A DNA stretch of 64,000 nucleotides from Patagioenas fasciata (taxonomy: Eukaryota > Chordata > Aves > Columbiformes > Columbidae): assembly GCF_037038585.1 (NCBI RefSeq), contig NC_092525.1, positions 2,458,969 through 2,522,968 on the forward strand. Reading direction: 5' to 3'. Both the position numbers and the translations under genes were made by a program. Numbering within the stretch: position 1 is the stretch's first letter; each line of letters opens with the position of its first letter. The notes beneath the pieces are model-generated. The model saw only the letters and a program-made list of their open reading frames with translations. It was not told where the DNA came from and did no database searches. This document shows positions 32,834 through 46,455 of this stretch, in pieces.

Positions 32834-33813
32834 TGTAGCGAATCTGGCGTGGACTCACGGTAAGGTGCCATGAGAGACATTTATTACAAACTCAGGTTTG
32901 CATTTATACTCGCTATGATGCTTGCTCAAGCATTTGCTCTTTAGCTAAGTTAGACATTACATGAGCGATGTAACTGCCATATACGCATTTTTTTCTATAG
33001 TAAGCTGTCCCTCTGTCCCTGATGTATCAGTCCTGTATCCTGTATCTTAGTAGTCATAATTTTTCCCCAAGTAGATGAATATTTGCAAGCAGCTTTATCT
33101 CCAGTCGTTACCTGTTCATATAATTCTCATTCATCTTTGTGCCATGTCTCCAACTGAAATGTACCAGTTGTAGGAAAGTCTAGCACATGATTAGCAATCC
33201 ATTGTAATAAACTCACCAATCAGACCCCTGATACATCCTGATTTTGCGTTTGTAGCGCATGTTGAAGGACATCCAGGGTTTGTCTTTGCTTAAGGGATAA
33301 CTTCCCTCCCATGGTTCCCAATCGCTCACCTTTCGTTGGTGGTGGGCGCGCACTGTCCTGGTTCCCGGTCCTGTTTCCTGGTTCGATTGGGCTTCGCTAC
33401 CAGAGCGGCTACTGCCTTTATAGGCACGCTGAAAGTCCCTGTTCCAGGGCGCCATTTGTAGCGAATGCGGTACGGACTCTCTTTTAAGGTGCAATGAGAG
33501 ATGTTTATTACAAATTCAGGCTTGCGTTTATACTCGCTATGATGCTTGCTCAAGCATTTGTTGATTAGCTAAGTTAGTCATTACATAAGTGATGTGTTTT
33601 GTGTTCCCACCAAAGTCACTGCCATAAACACCTTTTTTGTCTATCACAAGCTGTCCCTCTGTCCTTGATGCATCAATCCTGTATCAACTCCTCTTTCCTT
33701 GATGTATCACATAGCATACAGTCCTTTGTTCTTGTATTTTTCCACTAATGCTTGTTCTCATGCTGTTGACTCTTGCAGTTTCTCATGTGCCCGGTCTTCC
33801 GTGTACTGACACA
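32834..33813 (-). mobile_element. Class II ERV remnant in unit 3
   Basis: Same 980-bp element, site and GAAGAG flanks as in units 1, 2 and 4. Confidence 0.8.
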
Positions 33814-35303
33814 GAAGAGCGATCACGAAAGAGGATTGGAGCGCAGCTGTGAGTCAAGCAGAGTCAAGAAAGAAGATGACAGTGGTGGACCTGTGAGTCA
33901 GGAGGGGACAAAAGAGGAGAAAGGTGATGGAGCTACGAGTCAAGAGTGAGGAGGAAGATGGGCAGGCTGAGCCAGCGAGAAGGAGAATGTATCCTTAAGC
34001 ACAGGGAACGATCTGTGATTAGTGCGTCCCCCTCCCACCCCTAGAAACCGTGCTCGGGGGTAAAGTGGTAAAATGGGAGCAGGGGCTGTTGGCTGTGTTT
34101 TGGGAGGTGGGGGTGGTGAGCAGGGGCTGGGCTCTTGGACTTGGGAGCAGTTAAGGGAGCAGGGTGGTCATCCCTTGGGAGGTGTCTGTCTGCCAGCAGG
34201 TAAAGGAGGGGGAAGAGGATCCTGCCGGGGTGAGGGCCTGGCCAGCTCTCCACTCCCAGGGCTCTTGATGCTGGTGTGGTGTGTTGCTGTAAGTGCCAGG
34301 GGTGACTGGCAAAGAAAGTCTTTGTGGGGTGCATGCTGGGAAACTGTGCTGCTACGGAGGGGCTGGGTTGGTGGGAAGGCCTGTGCGGGGGGCCGGGGCC
34401 AAGGCAAGGTGGCCTTGTGGTGGGGTGTGGGGATGCGTCAGCGACCGGACTCGCCCCCTCGTGTGACTGTACGGGCCTGGGGTGGGTATATTTTTGTTTT
34501 CTGTGCATCTCTGTTCGGGTGGAGCAGCTCGCAAAGGCGAAAGCAAGAAAGAAGAGGAAGGTGGTGAACCTACGAGGAAGAGCGATCAAGAAAGAGGATT
34601 GGAGTGCATCTGCAAGTCAACAGGGATCAAGAAAGAAGATGACGGTGGTAGAGCTGCGAGTCAGGAGGGATCAAGAAAGAAGAGGAGGAAGGTGATGGAG
34701 CTGCGAGTCAGGAGTGAGGAGGAAGAAAATGTCCCCCTTGGGACAGGGACCTCCCTGTAATCAGGACTGCGCCCTCCCACCCCTGGAAACTGCTCAGGGG
34801 CCCAGACATCCATGGGAAGGTTGTGTCCGACAACACGAGCCAGATCTTCAGCACTGGCTGCTGTTCAGCTGGGACCAGGGGCTGCTGGTGGGGTTTTGGG
34901 AGGCGGGGTGGGTGAGTAGAGGCTGGGCTTTTGTACTCATGAGTGGTTGAGAGAGAGGACTGGACACCTCTTGGGAGGTGTCTTGTCTGTCTGCCATCAG
35001 CTAAAGGAGGGGGAAGAGGATCCTGCCGGGGTGAGGGCCTGGCCAGCTCTCCACTCCCAGGGCTCTTGATGCTGATGTGGTGTGTTGCTGTAAGTGCCAG
35101 GGGTGACTGGCAAAGAAAGTCTTTGTGGGGTGCATGCTGGGAAACTGTGCTGCTACGGAGGGGCTGGGTTGGTGGGAAGGCCTGTGCGGGGGGCCGGGGC
35201 CAAGGCAAGGTGGGCTTGCTGTGGGATGTGGGGATGCGTCAGCGAGCGGACTCACCCCCTATGTGACTGTACGGGCTTGGGTTGGGTGTATTTCTGTCTT
35301 CAG

Positions 35304-38300
35304 GGCATTTCAGTTTGGGTGGAGCAGCTCACAAAGGCGAAAGCAAGAAAGGAAAGTAAGGTTGTGAACTTACGAGAAAGAGTGATCAAGAAAGAGGATT
35401 TGAGTTCATCCGGGAGTCGAGGGTTCAAGAAAGAAGAGGAGGAAGGTGATGGACGTGCATATTGAAAATGAGAGGGAAGATGGGCAACCTGAAGCATGGA
35501 GCAAGGGAATGTCTCCTAGAACCAAGGGACCTTTCTGTAATCAGAGATCCCCCCTCCTACCCTACAAACTGAACAAAGAGGACTGCGAGAGGGAGCGCTC
35601 TGACAGGACAAGAGGTATCAGTAAATCTGGCAAGAGGACAGTGGGGGAAGCGCTCTGGCGGATCAACAAGTCTCAATATATGTGGCAAGAGGATGATGGG
35701 GGAGAGTTCACCAGTGGTTCAAAAGTCACCCAGAAAAAGGGGAAGAGGATGTCAAGGGGGGAGCGCTCTGGTCGATCACAAGACTCTCCTAAAAAACACA
35801 CCAGGATGGTGGTGGGGGGGAATGTCCTATATGGGACAAGGGGTCCCGAGAAATCCAGCAAGAGGATGGTGGGGGGGAGCACTCCAGCAGACCAAGAATG
35901 TACTAAGGAAAGGCAAAAGGACGGCAGGAGGAGAGACCCAGTGGGTCAAGAGGTACCGAGAAATCCAGCAAGAGGACGACAGGGAGGAGCTCTTTAGCAG
36001 GCCAAAATCCCACTGAGGAAAGGCAAGAGGACAGCGGGGGAGAGCGCTCCAGTTCTTCAAGTGACTTCCCAGGCAGAAGGCAGGAGCATGGCGGGGCAGG
36101 ACTGCGGCAGGTCAAGAATTCTCAGTCTGGCAATAGGATGGCGGGGAGGAGCGTTCCAGCGGGAGAAGAGCGCCCTGACTAGAGGCAAGACGAGGGTGAG
36201 GGAGAGCACTCGGACGTGTCAAGAAGACTCCCCCAAAAAGTGCAAGAGGAAGGCCGGTGGGGAGAGCAATCCAGCAGATCAGGAAGTCTCAATAAATGCG
36301 GTAAGAAGGTGGCAGGTGGGAGCTCCCCAGTGGTTCAAGAGGTCCCAAGATATCCAGCAAGAGAACTGTGAGGGTGAGCGCTCCAACAGGTCAAGCGGTG
36401 TCAAGAAATCCAGCAAGACAATGGTGGAAAACGCTCCGGTGAGTCACAAGATTCCCCCAAAAAAAGGCAAGAGAATGGTGCAGGGGAGCACTCTGGTGGA
36501 TCAAGAAGCACTCAGGAAAAGGGGAAGAAGATGGTGGGGGGGAGCACTCTGGTTGGTCACAAGACTCCCCCAGAAAACACAAGAGGGTGGCAGGGGGAAC
36601 GCCCTAATGGGTCAAGAGGACCCAAGAAATCCAGCAAGAGGACGGCGAGGGGGAGCGCTCCAGCAGATCAGGAAGTCTCGATAAATGCGGTAAGAGGATG
36701 GCGGGTGGGAGCCCCCCCAGTGGTCCAAGAGATCCCAAGAAATCCAGCAAGAGGACGGCAAGGGGGAGCGCTCTGGCAGATCAGGACGTCTCAATAAATG
36801 CGGTAAAAGGATGGTGGGTGGGAGCCCCCCAGTGGTTCACAAGGTTCCAGGAAATCCAGCAAGAGGACGGCGTGGGGGAGCGCTGTGGCAGATGAAGAAC
36901 CCTCAGTACATCTGGCAAGAGGACGGTGAGTGGGTGCTCTGATGGGTCAAGGTTGCTCTGAAAAAAGCCCAAGAGGGTGGTAAGGAGAAGCTCACCGGTG
37001 ATTCACGAATCACCCAGAAAAAAGGGAAGAGGACAGTGCGGGGGAGCTCTTCAGTTGTTGAAGAGAATCCCCAGAAAAAGGCAGGAGGATGATGAGGGGG
37101 AACACTCTGGCGGGTCAAGAAGTCTCAATAAGTCTGGCAAGAAGACGGTGGGGAGGAGAGCTCGTGTGGGTCAAGAGGTCCCAAGAAACCCAGCAAGAGG
37201 ACAGCAGGGGCGAGCGCTCCGGCAGATCAGGAAATCTCGATAAATGCAGTTAGAGGATGGTGGGTGTGAGCCCCTCAGTTGTTTAAGACGTCCCAAGAAA
37301 TCCAGCAAGAGAACTGCGAGGGGGAGCGCTCCGGCAGGTCAAGCGATGTCAAGAAATCCAGCAAGACAATGGTGGAGAACTCTGCGGCGAGTCACAAGAC
37401 TCTCCCAAAAAAGGCAAAAGAATGGTGCAGGGGAGCACTCTGGTGGATCAAGAAGCACCCAGGAAAAGGGGAAGAGGATGGTGGGGGGAAACGGCCTGGT
37501 TGGTCACAAGACTCCCCCAAAAACCACAAGAGGGTGGCAGGGGGAACGCCCTAATGGGTCAAGAAGTCCCAAGAAATCCAGCAAGAGGACGACAGGGAGG
37601 AGCTCTTTAGCAGGCCAAAATCCCACTGAGGAAAGGCAAGAGGACAGCGGGGGAGAGCGCTCCAGTTCTTCAAGTGACTTCCCAGGCAGAAGGCAGGAGC
37701 ATGGCGGGGCAGGACTGCGGCAGGTCAAGAATTCTCAGTCTGGCAATAGGATGGCGGGGAGGAGCGTTCCAGCGGGAGAAGAGCGCCCTGACTAGAGGCA
37801 AGACAAGGGTGAGGGAGAGCGCTCGGATGTGTGAAGAAGACTCCCCCAAAAAAGTGCAAGAGGAAGGCCAGGGGGAGAGCAATCCAGCAGATCAGGAAGT
37901 CTCAATAAATGCGGTAAGAGGATGGGGGGTGGGAGCCCCCCCAGTGGTCCAAGAGATCCCAAGAAATCCAGCAAGAGGACGGCAAGGGGGAGCGCTCCAG
38001 CAGATCAGGAAATCTCGATAAATGCGGTTAGAGGATGGTGGGTGGGAGCCCCACAGTTGTTTAAGGCATCCCAAGAAATCCAGCAAGAGGACGGCGAGGG
38101 GGAACGCTCTGGCAGATCAGGACGTCTCAATAAATGCGGTAAGAGGATGGCGGGTGGGAGCCCCCCAGTGGTTCAAAATGTCCCAAGATATCCAGGAAGA
38201 GAACTGTGAGGGGGAGCGCTCCGGCAGGTCAAGCGATGTCAACAAATCCAGCAAGACAATGGTGGAGAACGCTCCGGTGAGTCACAAGACTCCACCAAAA

Positions 38301-39589
38301 AAGGCAAGAGAATGGTTAGAGGATGGTAACAGGCAGCTTTGAGAGCACTCTGGTGGATCAAGAAGCACCCAGGAAAAGGGGAAGAGGATGGTGGGGGGAA
38401 ACGGCCTGGTTGATCACAAGACTCCCCCAAAAACCACAAGAGGGTGGCAGGGGGAACGCCCTAATGGGTCAAGAGGTTCCAAGAAATCCAGCAGGAGGAC
38501 GGCGAGGGGGAGCGCTCCAGCAGGCTGAGATTGTACTAAAGAAAGGCAAAAGGACAGCAGGAGGAGAAACCCAGTGGGTCAAGAGGTCCCAAGAAATCCA
38601 GTGAGAGGACAACAGGGAGGAGTGCTCTGGCAGGCCAAAATCTCAGTGAAGAAAGGCAAGAGGACAGCAGGGGGGAGTGCTCCAGTTCTTCAAGTGACTT
38701 CCCAGGTAGAAGGCAGAAGGACGGTGGGGTAGCGCTGGGACAGGTCGAGAATTCTCAATCTGGCAATAGGACAGCAGGGAGGAGCATCCAGCGGGACAGG
38801 AGCGCCCTGAAAATAGGCAAGACAAGGGTGAGTGAGAGCACTCCGAGATGTCAAGAAGTGTCAAAAAATCTGGTAAAGGATGGCAGGGGGGAGTGCTGTG
38901 GATATTCAAGAGACTCCCCAGTAAAAGGCAAGAGGACGGCGCGGGGAAGTGCTCCAGCACGTCAAGATGGCACTGAAGAAAGGCAAGGTCACAGTGGGGG
39001 GGAGCATTCCCGTTGTTCCAATGGTTCAAAAGGTCCCAAGAAATCCAACAAGAGAACTGCGAGGGGGAGCGCTCTGGCAAGTCAAGCGGTGTCAATAACC
39101 CCAGCAAGGCAACGGCGGAGAGCGCTCTGGTGAGTCACGAGACTCCCCTACAAAGGACGAGAGGATGGTGGAGGGGAGCCCACCAGTGGTTCAAGCAGCA
39201 CCCAGGAAAAGGGGAGGAGGCTGACGAGGGGCAGGCCTCTGGCGGGCCAAGATCGCTGAGGGAAGGTGCGGGGGAGCTTGCTGGTGGCTCAAGAGACCTC
39301 TAGAAAAAGGTAAGAGGGCGGCGGGGGGTGGGAGGGCGCCTCAGCTGGTGAAGAGGAACCCCGAAAACAAGGCAAGAGAATGTTGGTGGGGGGAGCGCTC
39401 TGGCGGTTCCAGAGGCTCCCCGAGATCCGCTCAGACGGCAGCGGGTAACGCGACAGCTCAGCGTCCATCAAAGAAGAACAGGAAGGCGGTTGACCTGCAA
39501 TTCCAGAGCGAGGAGGAAGACTGGCAACCCGAACGAGGAGCAGCAGAACTTGGCATGGCCTCTGAAATCCTCCTTTAATCTGGGCTCAG
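35304..39589 (+). repeat. Expanded minisatellite exon of unit 3 (4286 nt)
   Basis: 1837 nt longer than in the other three units. The segment starting near 36061 is repeated near 37674 (offset 1613), and the region 36.6-38.2 kb is rich in a dimer of about 113 nt that alternates the motifs KKSSKRTARGSA and SINAVRGWRVGAP. The extra length is not a multiple of three. The longest open pieces are 35446-35997, 36061-36684 and 37244-37795 (183, 207 and 183 codons). The outer borders (acceptor, donor, C-terminal FQSEEEDWQPER) are the same as elsewhere. Confidence 0.75.
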
Positions 39590-41479
39590 GTAAGCTGGAA
39601 GCAGGGGACATAGGCTGGGGTTTGGGAGGTGGGCAGGTGAGAAATGATCCGCATTTTTGATCTGCTGAGTGACTGAAGCGCCTGGGAGTTCATTTGGAGT
39701 CGTTGCCTTACTTGATTTTACACTGACTTTTGCATTATATTTTAATGACGTAGAATTTTCCGTTTTGACATCGAAACCTAAACTTCTTTGGAAATTCATC
39801 CTCTGTCCCTTCAGTCTCAGCTCGTGGCACTTCCACTGTCTCGTGGCCCGCGTTTCAATGTACATTAGATCGCTTCCTGGGCCTTGGATTTTAAGTAATG
39901 GTCCGTCACAAGTTTGTTTTTCTTGTCCTTAACAGGCAGCTTTGAGAGCTCTCTAAGGAAAAGTGATATCTTTTTACCTTGTTACTGCTCTTTCCATGTT
40001 ACGAGCAGCCACCCTCTTTATGATCAGTCTCATGCTTTTCTTCCTTTCTTGCCCAGGTTCAGAATACCAGGAATTCCAAGCTTCAAGTTTCCTGTGGAAC
40101 ATTGCGGGAGACCTTGATAACGTGGCAATGAGGGAGGTGATGAAGAGAAACAATACCTGTTCCTTTCCCATTTCAAGACGTTGTTTTTTACCTTCCTGGT
40201 AGCTGTGAGATGATTTGCAATCTTGCGCTAGCATCTGCCTGAAAGAGAACACGGACCCTTTGGGTGCCTCCTCAAGAAATACTTGCTCTGTGGTTCTGGC
40301 GATGTCCAGGCTTCAAGGGTGGGGCATAGGGGAGTGTAAATCTTAGGGGGCCTCCCGGGATGTCTGCAGGTTTGGGTGACCCGTGGCTGGGACGGGGACG
40401 CCGAGGTTGTCAATCTTGCCCTGAATCTCTCGCTCCCTCTCTTGCAGCACCCGAGACCGAATGGAGGAGCAAGTGTACGGGAAGTTCCTGCGCCACGCCA
40501 CAGATCACATTTATCGCTCTCGCCCTGAGAGACCCGGAGAACCAAACCGTTCCCATCGTGCCTTGAAGCAGCCTCTGCTCACGCGCTTCTCCCAGGGAGA
40601 AGGCAGAATGGCAGTAGCTCGCCACGTTATACCACAGGGTGCACACTCTGCAGCTTTCTAGCCCAGCTCTGCGTTAGCTCACCCCTGCAATTTTGCACCG
40701 CCCACGCAAATTTGAGTTGTCGCTGGTTGTTGCAGCGTTTGGCTTTGGTGAGGACAGCGTGTGTTTGTCAGCAGTTGGTGTAGGGTGGAATCTTGAGGAG
40801 AAAGTGATATTTTCGTGCCAGAACTGGTTGGTGTTTGCATGGTATTGTGGTAGTTGTTCCCACAGGTGATCAGTGCTGGAGTGTTATTGCAGGATGAGGG
40901 GATTTTGAAGGCTTGTCTGTGAGATGCACTAGAGGCAGCAGTTGCAAACGAAAGGCTGAGGTGCGGAGAGTTTGTCGGTGGGTTTTGGACAGTTGTCAGT
41001 TGAAGAGTTGGTTGTTTGCAGGTGAGGTGTAGAGCAGAGGGTGAAGCTGACTTTGCCTGGGCGGCGCAACTGGATGGGTGTGCAGAGCTGAGGAGAGCGG
41101 GCTTCTGCGGGTGACGCTAAAGCTGGAGAACCAGCCAGCGGCAGCTCCAGACAGTCCCGCTGCCGAGCTTGGCCGTGTAGGGCCAGTGCCCTGGGGCACA
41201 GGGAGTGTGACCCTCCGCAAGCACCAAACAGCAGGTGAGGACTGTGGGGATTTGTACTGAGCTATGATATCTCTAAGGCATGTGCGAGGGCCCGGGGCCA
41301 AGGCAAGGTGGGCTCGTTGTGGGGTGTGGGGAGGTGTCAGCCCCCGGACTCAGCCCCTGTCTGATTGTAGTGCCCTTGGGCTGGTGTAGCTCAGTCCTCT
41401 GTGTGTTTCTCTTCAGGTGGAGCAGCGTGCAAAGGAAAAGCAAGGAAGGAGAGGAAGGTGGTGAACCTATGAGGAAGAG

Positions 41480-42459
41480 TGTAGCGAATCTGGCGTGGAC
41501 TCACGGTAAGGTGCCATGAGAGACATTTATTACAAACTCAGGTTTGCATTTATACTCGCTATGATGCTTGCTCAAGCATTTGCTCTTTAGCTAAGTTAGA
41601 CATTACATGAGCGATGTAACTGCCATATACGCATTTTTTTCTATAGTAAGCTGTCCCTCTGTCCCTGATGTATCAGTCCTGTATCCTGTATCTTAGTAGT
41701 CATAATTTTTCCCCAAGTAGATGAATATTTGCAAGCAGCTTTATCTCCAGTCGTTACCTGTTCATATAATTCTCATTCATCTTTGTGCCATGTCTCCAAC
41801 TGAAATGTACCAGTTGTAGGAAAGTCTAGCACATGATTAGCAATCCATTGTAATAAACTCACCAATCAGACCCCTGATACATCCTGATTTTGCATTTGTA
41901 GCGCATGTTGAAGGACATCCAGGGTTTGTCTTTGCTTAAGGGATAACTTCCCTCCCATGGTTCCCAGTCGCTCACCTTTCGTTGGTGGTGGGCGCGCACT
42001 GTCCTGGTTCCCGGTCCTGTTTCCTGGTTCGATTGGGCTTCGCTACCAGAGCGGCTACTGCCTTTATAGGCACGCTGAAAGTCCCTGTTCCAGGGCGCCA
42101 TTTGTAGCGAATGCGGTACGGACTCTCTTTTAAGGTGCAATGAGAGATGTTTATTACAAATTCAGGCTTGCGTTTATACTCGCTATGATGCTTGCTCAAG
42201 CATTTGTTGATTAGCTAAGTTAGTCATTACATAAGTGATGTGTTTTGTGTTCCCACCAAAGTCACTGCCATAAACACCTTTTTTGTCTATCACAAGCTGT
42301 CCCTCTGTCCTTGATGCATCAATCCTGTATCAACTCCTCTGTCCTTGATGTATCACATAGCATACAGTCCTTTGTTCTTGTATTTTTCCACTAATGCTTG
42401 TTCTCATGCTGTTGACTCTTGCAGTTTCTCATGTGCCCGGTCTTCCGTGTACTGACACA
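41480..42459 (-). mobile_element. Class II ERV remnant in unit 4
   Basis: Same 980-bp element and GAAGAG flanks as in units 1-3. Confidence 0.8.
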
Positions 42460-43148
42460 GAAGAGCGATCACGAAAGAGGATTGGAGCGCACCTGTGAGT
42501 CAAGCAGAGTCAAGAAAGAAGATGACAGTGGTGGACCTGTGAGTCAGGAGGGGACAAAAGAGGAGAAAGGTGATGGAGCTACGAGTCAAGAGTGAGGAGG
42601 AAGATGGGCAGCCTGAGCCAGCGAGAAGGAGAATGTATCCTTAAGCACAGGGAACGATCTGTGATAAGTGCGTCCCCCTCCCACCCCTAGAAACCGTGCT
42701 CGGGGGTAAAGTGGTAAAATGGGAGCAGGGGCTGTTGGCTGTGTTTTGGGAGGTGGGGGTGGTGAGCAGGGGCTGGGCTCTTGGACTTGGGAGCAGTTAA
42801 GGGAGCAGGGTGGTCATCCCTTGGGAGGTGTCTGTCTGCCAGCAGGTAAAGGAGGGGGAAGAGGATCCTGCCGGGGTGAGGGCCTGGCCAGCTCTCCACT
42901 CCCAGGGCTCTTGATGCTGATGTGGTGTGTTGCTGTAAGTGCCAGGGGTGACTGGCAAAGAAAGTCTTTGTGGGGTGCATGCTGGGAAACTGTGCTGCTA
43001 CGGAGGGGCTGGGTTGGTGGGAAGGCCTGTGCGGGGGGCCGGGGCCAAGGCAAGGTGGGCTTGCTGTGGGATGTGGGGATGGGTCAGCGACCGGACTCAC
43101 CCCCTATGTGACTGTACGGGCCTGGGGTGGGTGTATTTCTGTCTTCAG

Positions 43149-45597
43149 GGCATTTCGGTTTGGGTGGAGCAGCTCACAAAGGCGAAAGCAAGAAAGGAAA
43201 GTAAGGTTGTGAACTTACGAGAAAGAGTGATCAAGAAAGAGGATTTGAGTTCATCCGGGAGTCGAGGGATCAAGAAAGAAGAGGAGGAAGGTGATGGACG
43301 TGCACATTGAAAATGAGAGGGAAGATGGGCAACCTGAAGCATGGAGCAAGGGAATGTCTCCTAGAACAAAGGGACCTTTCTGTAATCAGAGATCCCCCCT
43401 CCTACCCTACAAACTGAACAAAGAGGACTGCGAGAGGGAGCGCTCTGACAGGACAAGAGGTATCAGTAAATCTGGCAAGAGGACAGTGGGGGAAGCGCTC
43501 TGGCGGATCAACAAGTCTCAATATATGTGGCAAGAGGATGATGGGGGAGAGTTCACCAGTGGTTCAAAAGTCACCCAGAAAAAGGGGAAGAGGATGTCAA
43601 GGGGGGAGCGCTCTGGTCGATCACAAGACTCTCCTAAAAAACACAACAGGATGGTGGTGGCGGGGAATGTCCTATATGGGACAAGGGGTCCCGAGAAATC
43701 CAGCAAGAGGATGGTGGGGGGGAGCACTCTAGCAGACCAAGAATGTACTAAGGAAAGGCAAAAGGACGGCAGGAGGAGAGACCCAGTGGGTCAAGAGGTA
43801 CCGAGAAATCCAGCAAGAGGACGACAGGGAGGAGCTCTTTAGCAGGCCAAAATCCCACTGAGGAAAGGCAAGAGGACAGCGGGGGAGAGCGCTCCAGTTC
43901 TTCAAGTGACTTCCCAGGCAGAAGGCAGGAGCATGGCGGGGCAGGACTGCGGCAGGTCAAGAATTCTCAGTCTGGCAATAGGATGGCGGGGAGGAGCGTT
44001 CCAGCGGGAGAAGAGCGCCCTGACTAGAGGCAAGACAAGGGTGAGGGAGAGCACTCGGACGTGTCAAGAAGGCTCCCCCAAAAAGTGCAAGAGGAAGGCC
44101 GGTGGGGAGAGCAATCCAGCAGATCAGGAAGTCTCGATAAATGCGGTAAGAAGGTGGCAGGTGGGAGCTCTCCAGTGGTTCAAGAGGTCCCAAGATATCC
44201 AGCAAGAGAACTGTGAGGGAGAGCGCTCCAACAGGTCAAGCGGTGTCAAGAAATCCAGCAAGACAATGGTGGAAAACGCTCCGGTGAGTCACAAGATTCC
44301 CCCAAAAAAAGGCAAGAGAATGGTTAGAGGATGGTAACAGGCAGCTTTGAGAGCACTCTGGTGGATCAAGAAGCACCCAGGAAAAGGGGAAGAAGATGGT
44401 GGGGGGGAGCACTCTGGTTGGTCACAAGACTCCCCCAGAAAACACAAGAGGGTGGCAGGGGGAACGCCCTAATGGGTCAAGAGGTTCCAAGAAATCCAGC
44501 AGGAGGACGGCGAGGGGGAGCGCTCCAGCAGGCTGAGATTGTACTAAAGAAAGGCAAAAGGACAGCGGGAGGAGAAACCCAGTGGGTCAAGAGGTCCCAA
44601 GAAATCCAGTGAGAGGACAACAGGGAGGAGTGCTCTGGCAGGCCAAAATCTCAGTGAAGAAAGGCAAGAGGACAGCAGGGGGGAGTGCTCCAGTTCTTCA
44701 AGTGACTTCCCAGGTAGAAGGCAGAAGGACGGTGGGGTAGCGCTGGGACAGGTCGAGAATTCTCAATCTGGCAATAGGACAGCAGGGAGGAGCATCCAGC
44801 GGGACAGGAGCGCCCTGAAAATAGGCAAGACAAGGGTGAGTGAGAGCACTCCGAGATGTCAAGAAGTGTCAAAAAATCTGGTAAAGGATGGCAGGGGGGA
44901 GTGCTGTGGATATTCAAGAGACTCCCCAGTAAAAGGCAAGAGGACGGCGCGGGGAAGTGCTCCAGCACGTCAAGATCGCACTGAAGAAAGGCAAGGTCAC
45001 AGTGGGGGGGAGCATTCCCGTTGTTCCAATGGTTCAAAAGGTCCCAAGAAATCCAACAAGAGAACTGCGAGGGGGAGCGCTCTGGCAAGTCAAGCGGTGT
45101 CAATAACCCCAGCAAGGCAACGGCGGAGAGCGCTCTGGTGAGTCACGAGACTCCCCTACAAAGGACGAGAGGATGGTGGAGGGGAGCCCACCAGTGGTTC
45201 AAGCAGCACCCAGGAAAAGGGGAGGAGGCTGACGAGGGGCAGGCCTCTGGCGGGCCAAGATCGCTGAGGGAAGGTGCGGGGGAGCTTGCTGGTGGCTCAA
45301 GAGACCTCTAGAAAAAGGTAAGAGGGCGGCGGGGGGTGGGAGGGCGCCTCAGCTGGTGAAGAGGAACCCCGAAAACAAGGCAAGAGAATGTTGGTGGGGG
45401 GAGCGCTCTGGCGGTTCCAGAGGCTCCCCGAGATCCGCTCAGACGGCAGCGGGTAACGCGGCAGCTCAGCGTCCATCAAAGAAGAACAGGAAGGCGGTTG
45501 ACCTGCAATTCCAGAGCGAGGAGGAAGACTGGCAACCCGAACGAGGAGCAGCAGAACTTGGCATGGCCTCTGAAATCCTCCTTTAATCTGGGCTCAG
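43149..45597 (+). repeat. Minisatellite exon of unit 4
   Basis: 2449 nt, same borders and broken frames as units 1 and 2. By eye nearly identical to unit 2. Confidence 0.7.
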
Positions 45598-46455
45598 GTA
45601 AGCTGGAAGCAGGGGACATAGGCTGGGGTTTGGGAGGTGGGCAGGTGAGAAATGATCCGCATTTTTGATCTCCTGAGTGACTGAAGCGCCTGGGAGTTCA
45701 TTTGGAGTCGTTGCCTTACTTGATTTTACACTGACTTTTGCATTATATTTTAATGACGTAGAATTTTCCGTTTTGACATCGAAACCTAAACTTCTTTGGA
45801 AATTCATCCTCTGTCCCTTCAGTCTCAGCTCGTGGCACTTCCACTGTCTCGTGGCCCGCGTTTCAATGTACATTAGATCGCTTCCTGGGCCTTGGATTTT
45901 AAGTAATGGTCCGTCACAAGTTTGTTTTTCTTGTCCTTAACAGGCAGCTTTGAGAGCTCTCTAAGGAAAAGTGATATCTTTTTACCTTGTTACTGCTCTT
46001 TCCATGTTACGAGCAGCCACCCTCTTTATGATCAGTCTCATGCTTTTCTTCCTTTCTTGCCCAGGTTCAGAATACCAGGAATTCCAAGCTTCAAGTTTCC
46101 TGTGGAACATTGCGGGAGACCTTGATAACGTGGCAATGAGGGAGGTGATGAAGAGAAACAATACCTGTTCCTTTCCCATTTCAAGACGTTGTTTTTTACC
46201 TTCCTGGTAGCTGTGAGATGATTTGCAATCTTGCGCTAGCATCTGCCTGAAAGAGAACACGGACCCTTTGGGTGCCTCCTCAAGAAATACTTGCTCTGTG
46301 GTTCTGGCGATGTCCAGGCTTCAAGGGTGGGGCATAGGGGAGTGTAAATCTTAGGGGGCCTCCCGGGATGTCTGCAGGTTTGGGTGACCCGTGGCTGGGA
46401 CGGGGACGCCGAGGTTGTCAATCTTGCCCTGAATCTCTCGCTCCCTCTCTTGCAG

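Larger units (their letters stand above)
25380..40447 (+). repeat. Nested array unit 3 (type A with ERV-L insertion and expanded minisatellite, 15068 bp)
   Basis: Subtracting the ERV-L provirus with one target copy (6423 bp) and 1837 nt of extra minisatellite leaves 6808 bp, the type A length. Exon A from 25380; ERV-L 26143-32560; exon B from 32771, split by the class II remnant; exon C equivalent from 34519, where the acceptor CAG is changed to CGG; minisatellite exon 35304-39589; small segments from 39936 and 40057. With unit 2 it forms the 21.08-kb higher-order repeat. Confidence 0.85.
40448..46455 (+). repeat. Nested array unit 4 (type B, 6008 bp)
   Basis: Near-identical to unit 2. Exon A from 40448; exon B from 41417, split by the ERV remnant at 41480-42459; exon D plus minisatellite 43149-45597; small segments from 45944 and 46065. 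It shares the type B stop in exon A and the single hybrid block. Confidence 0.88.
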
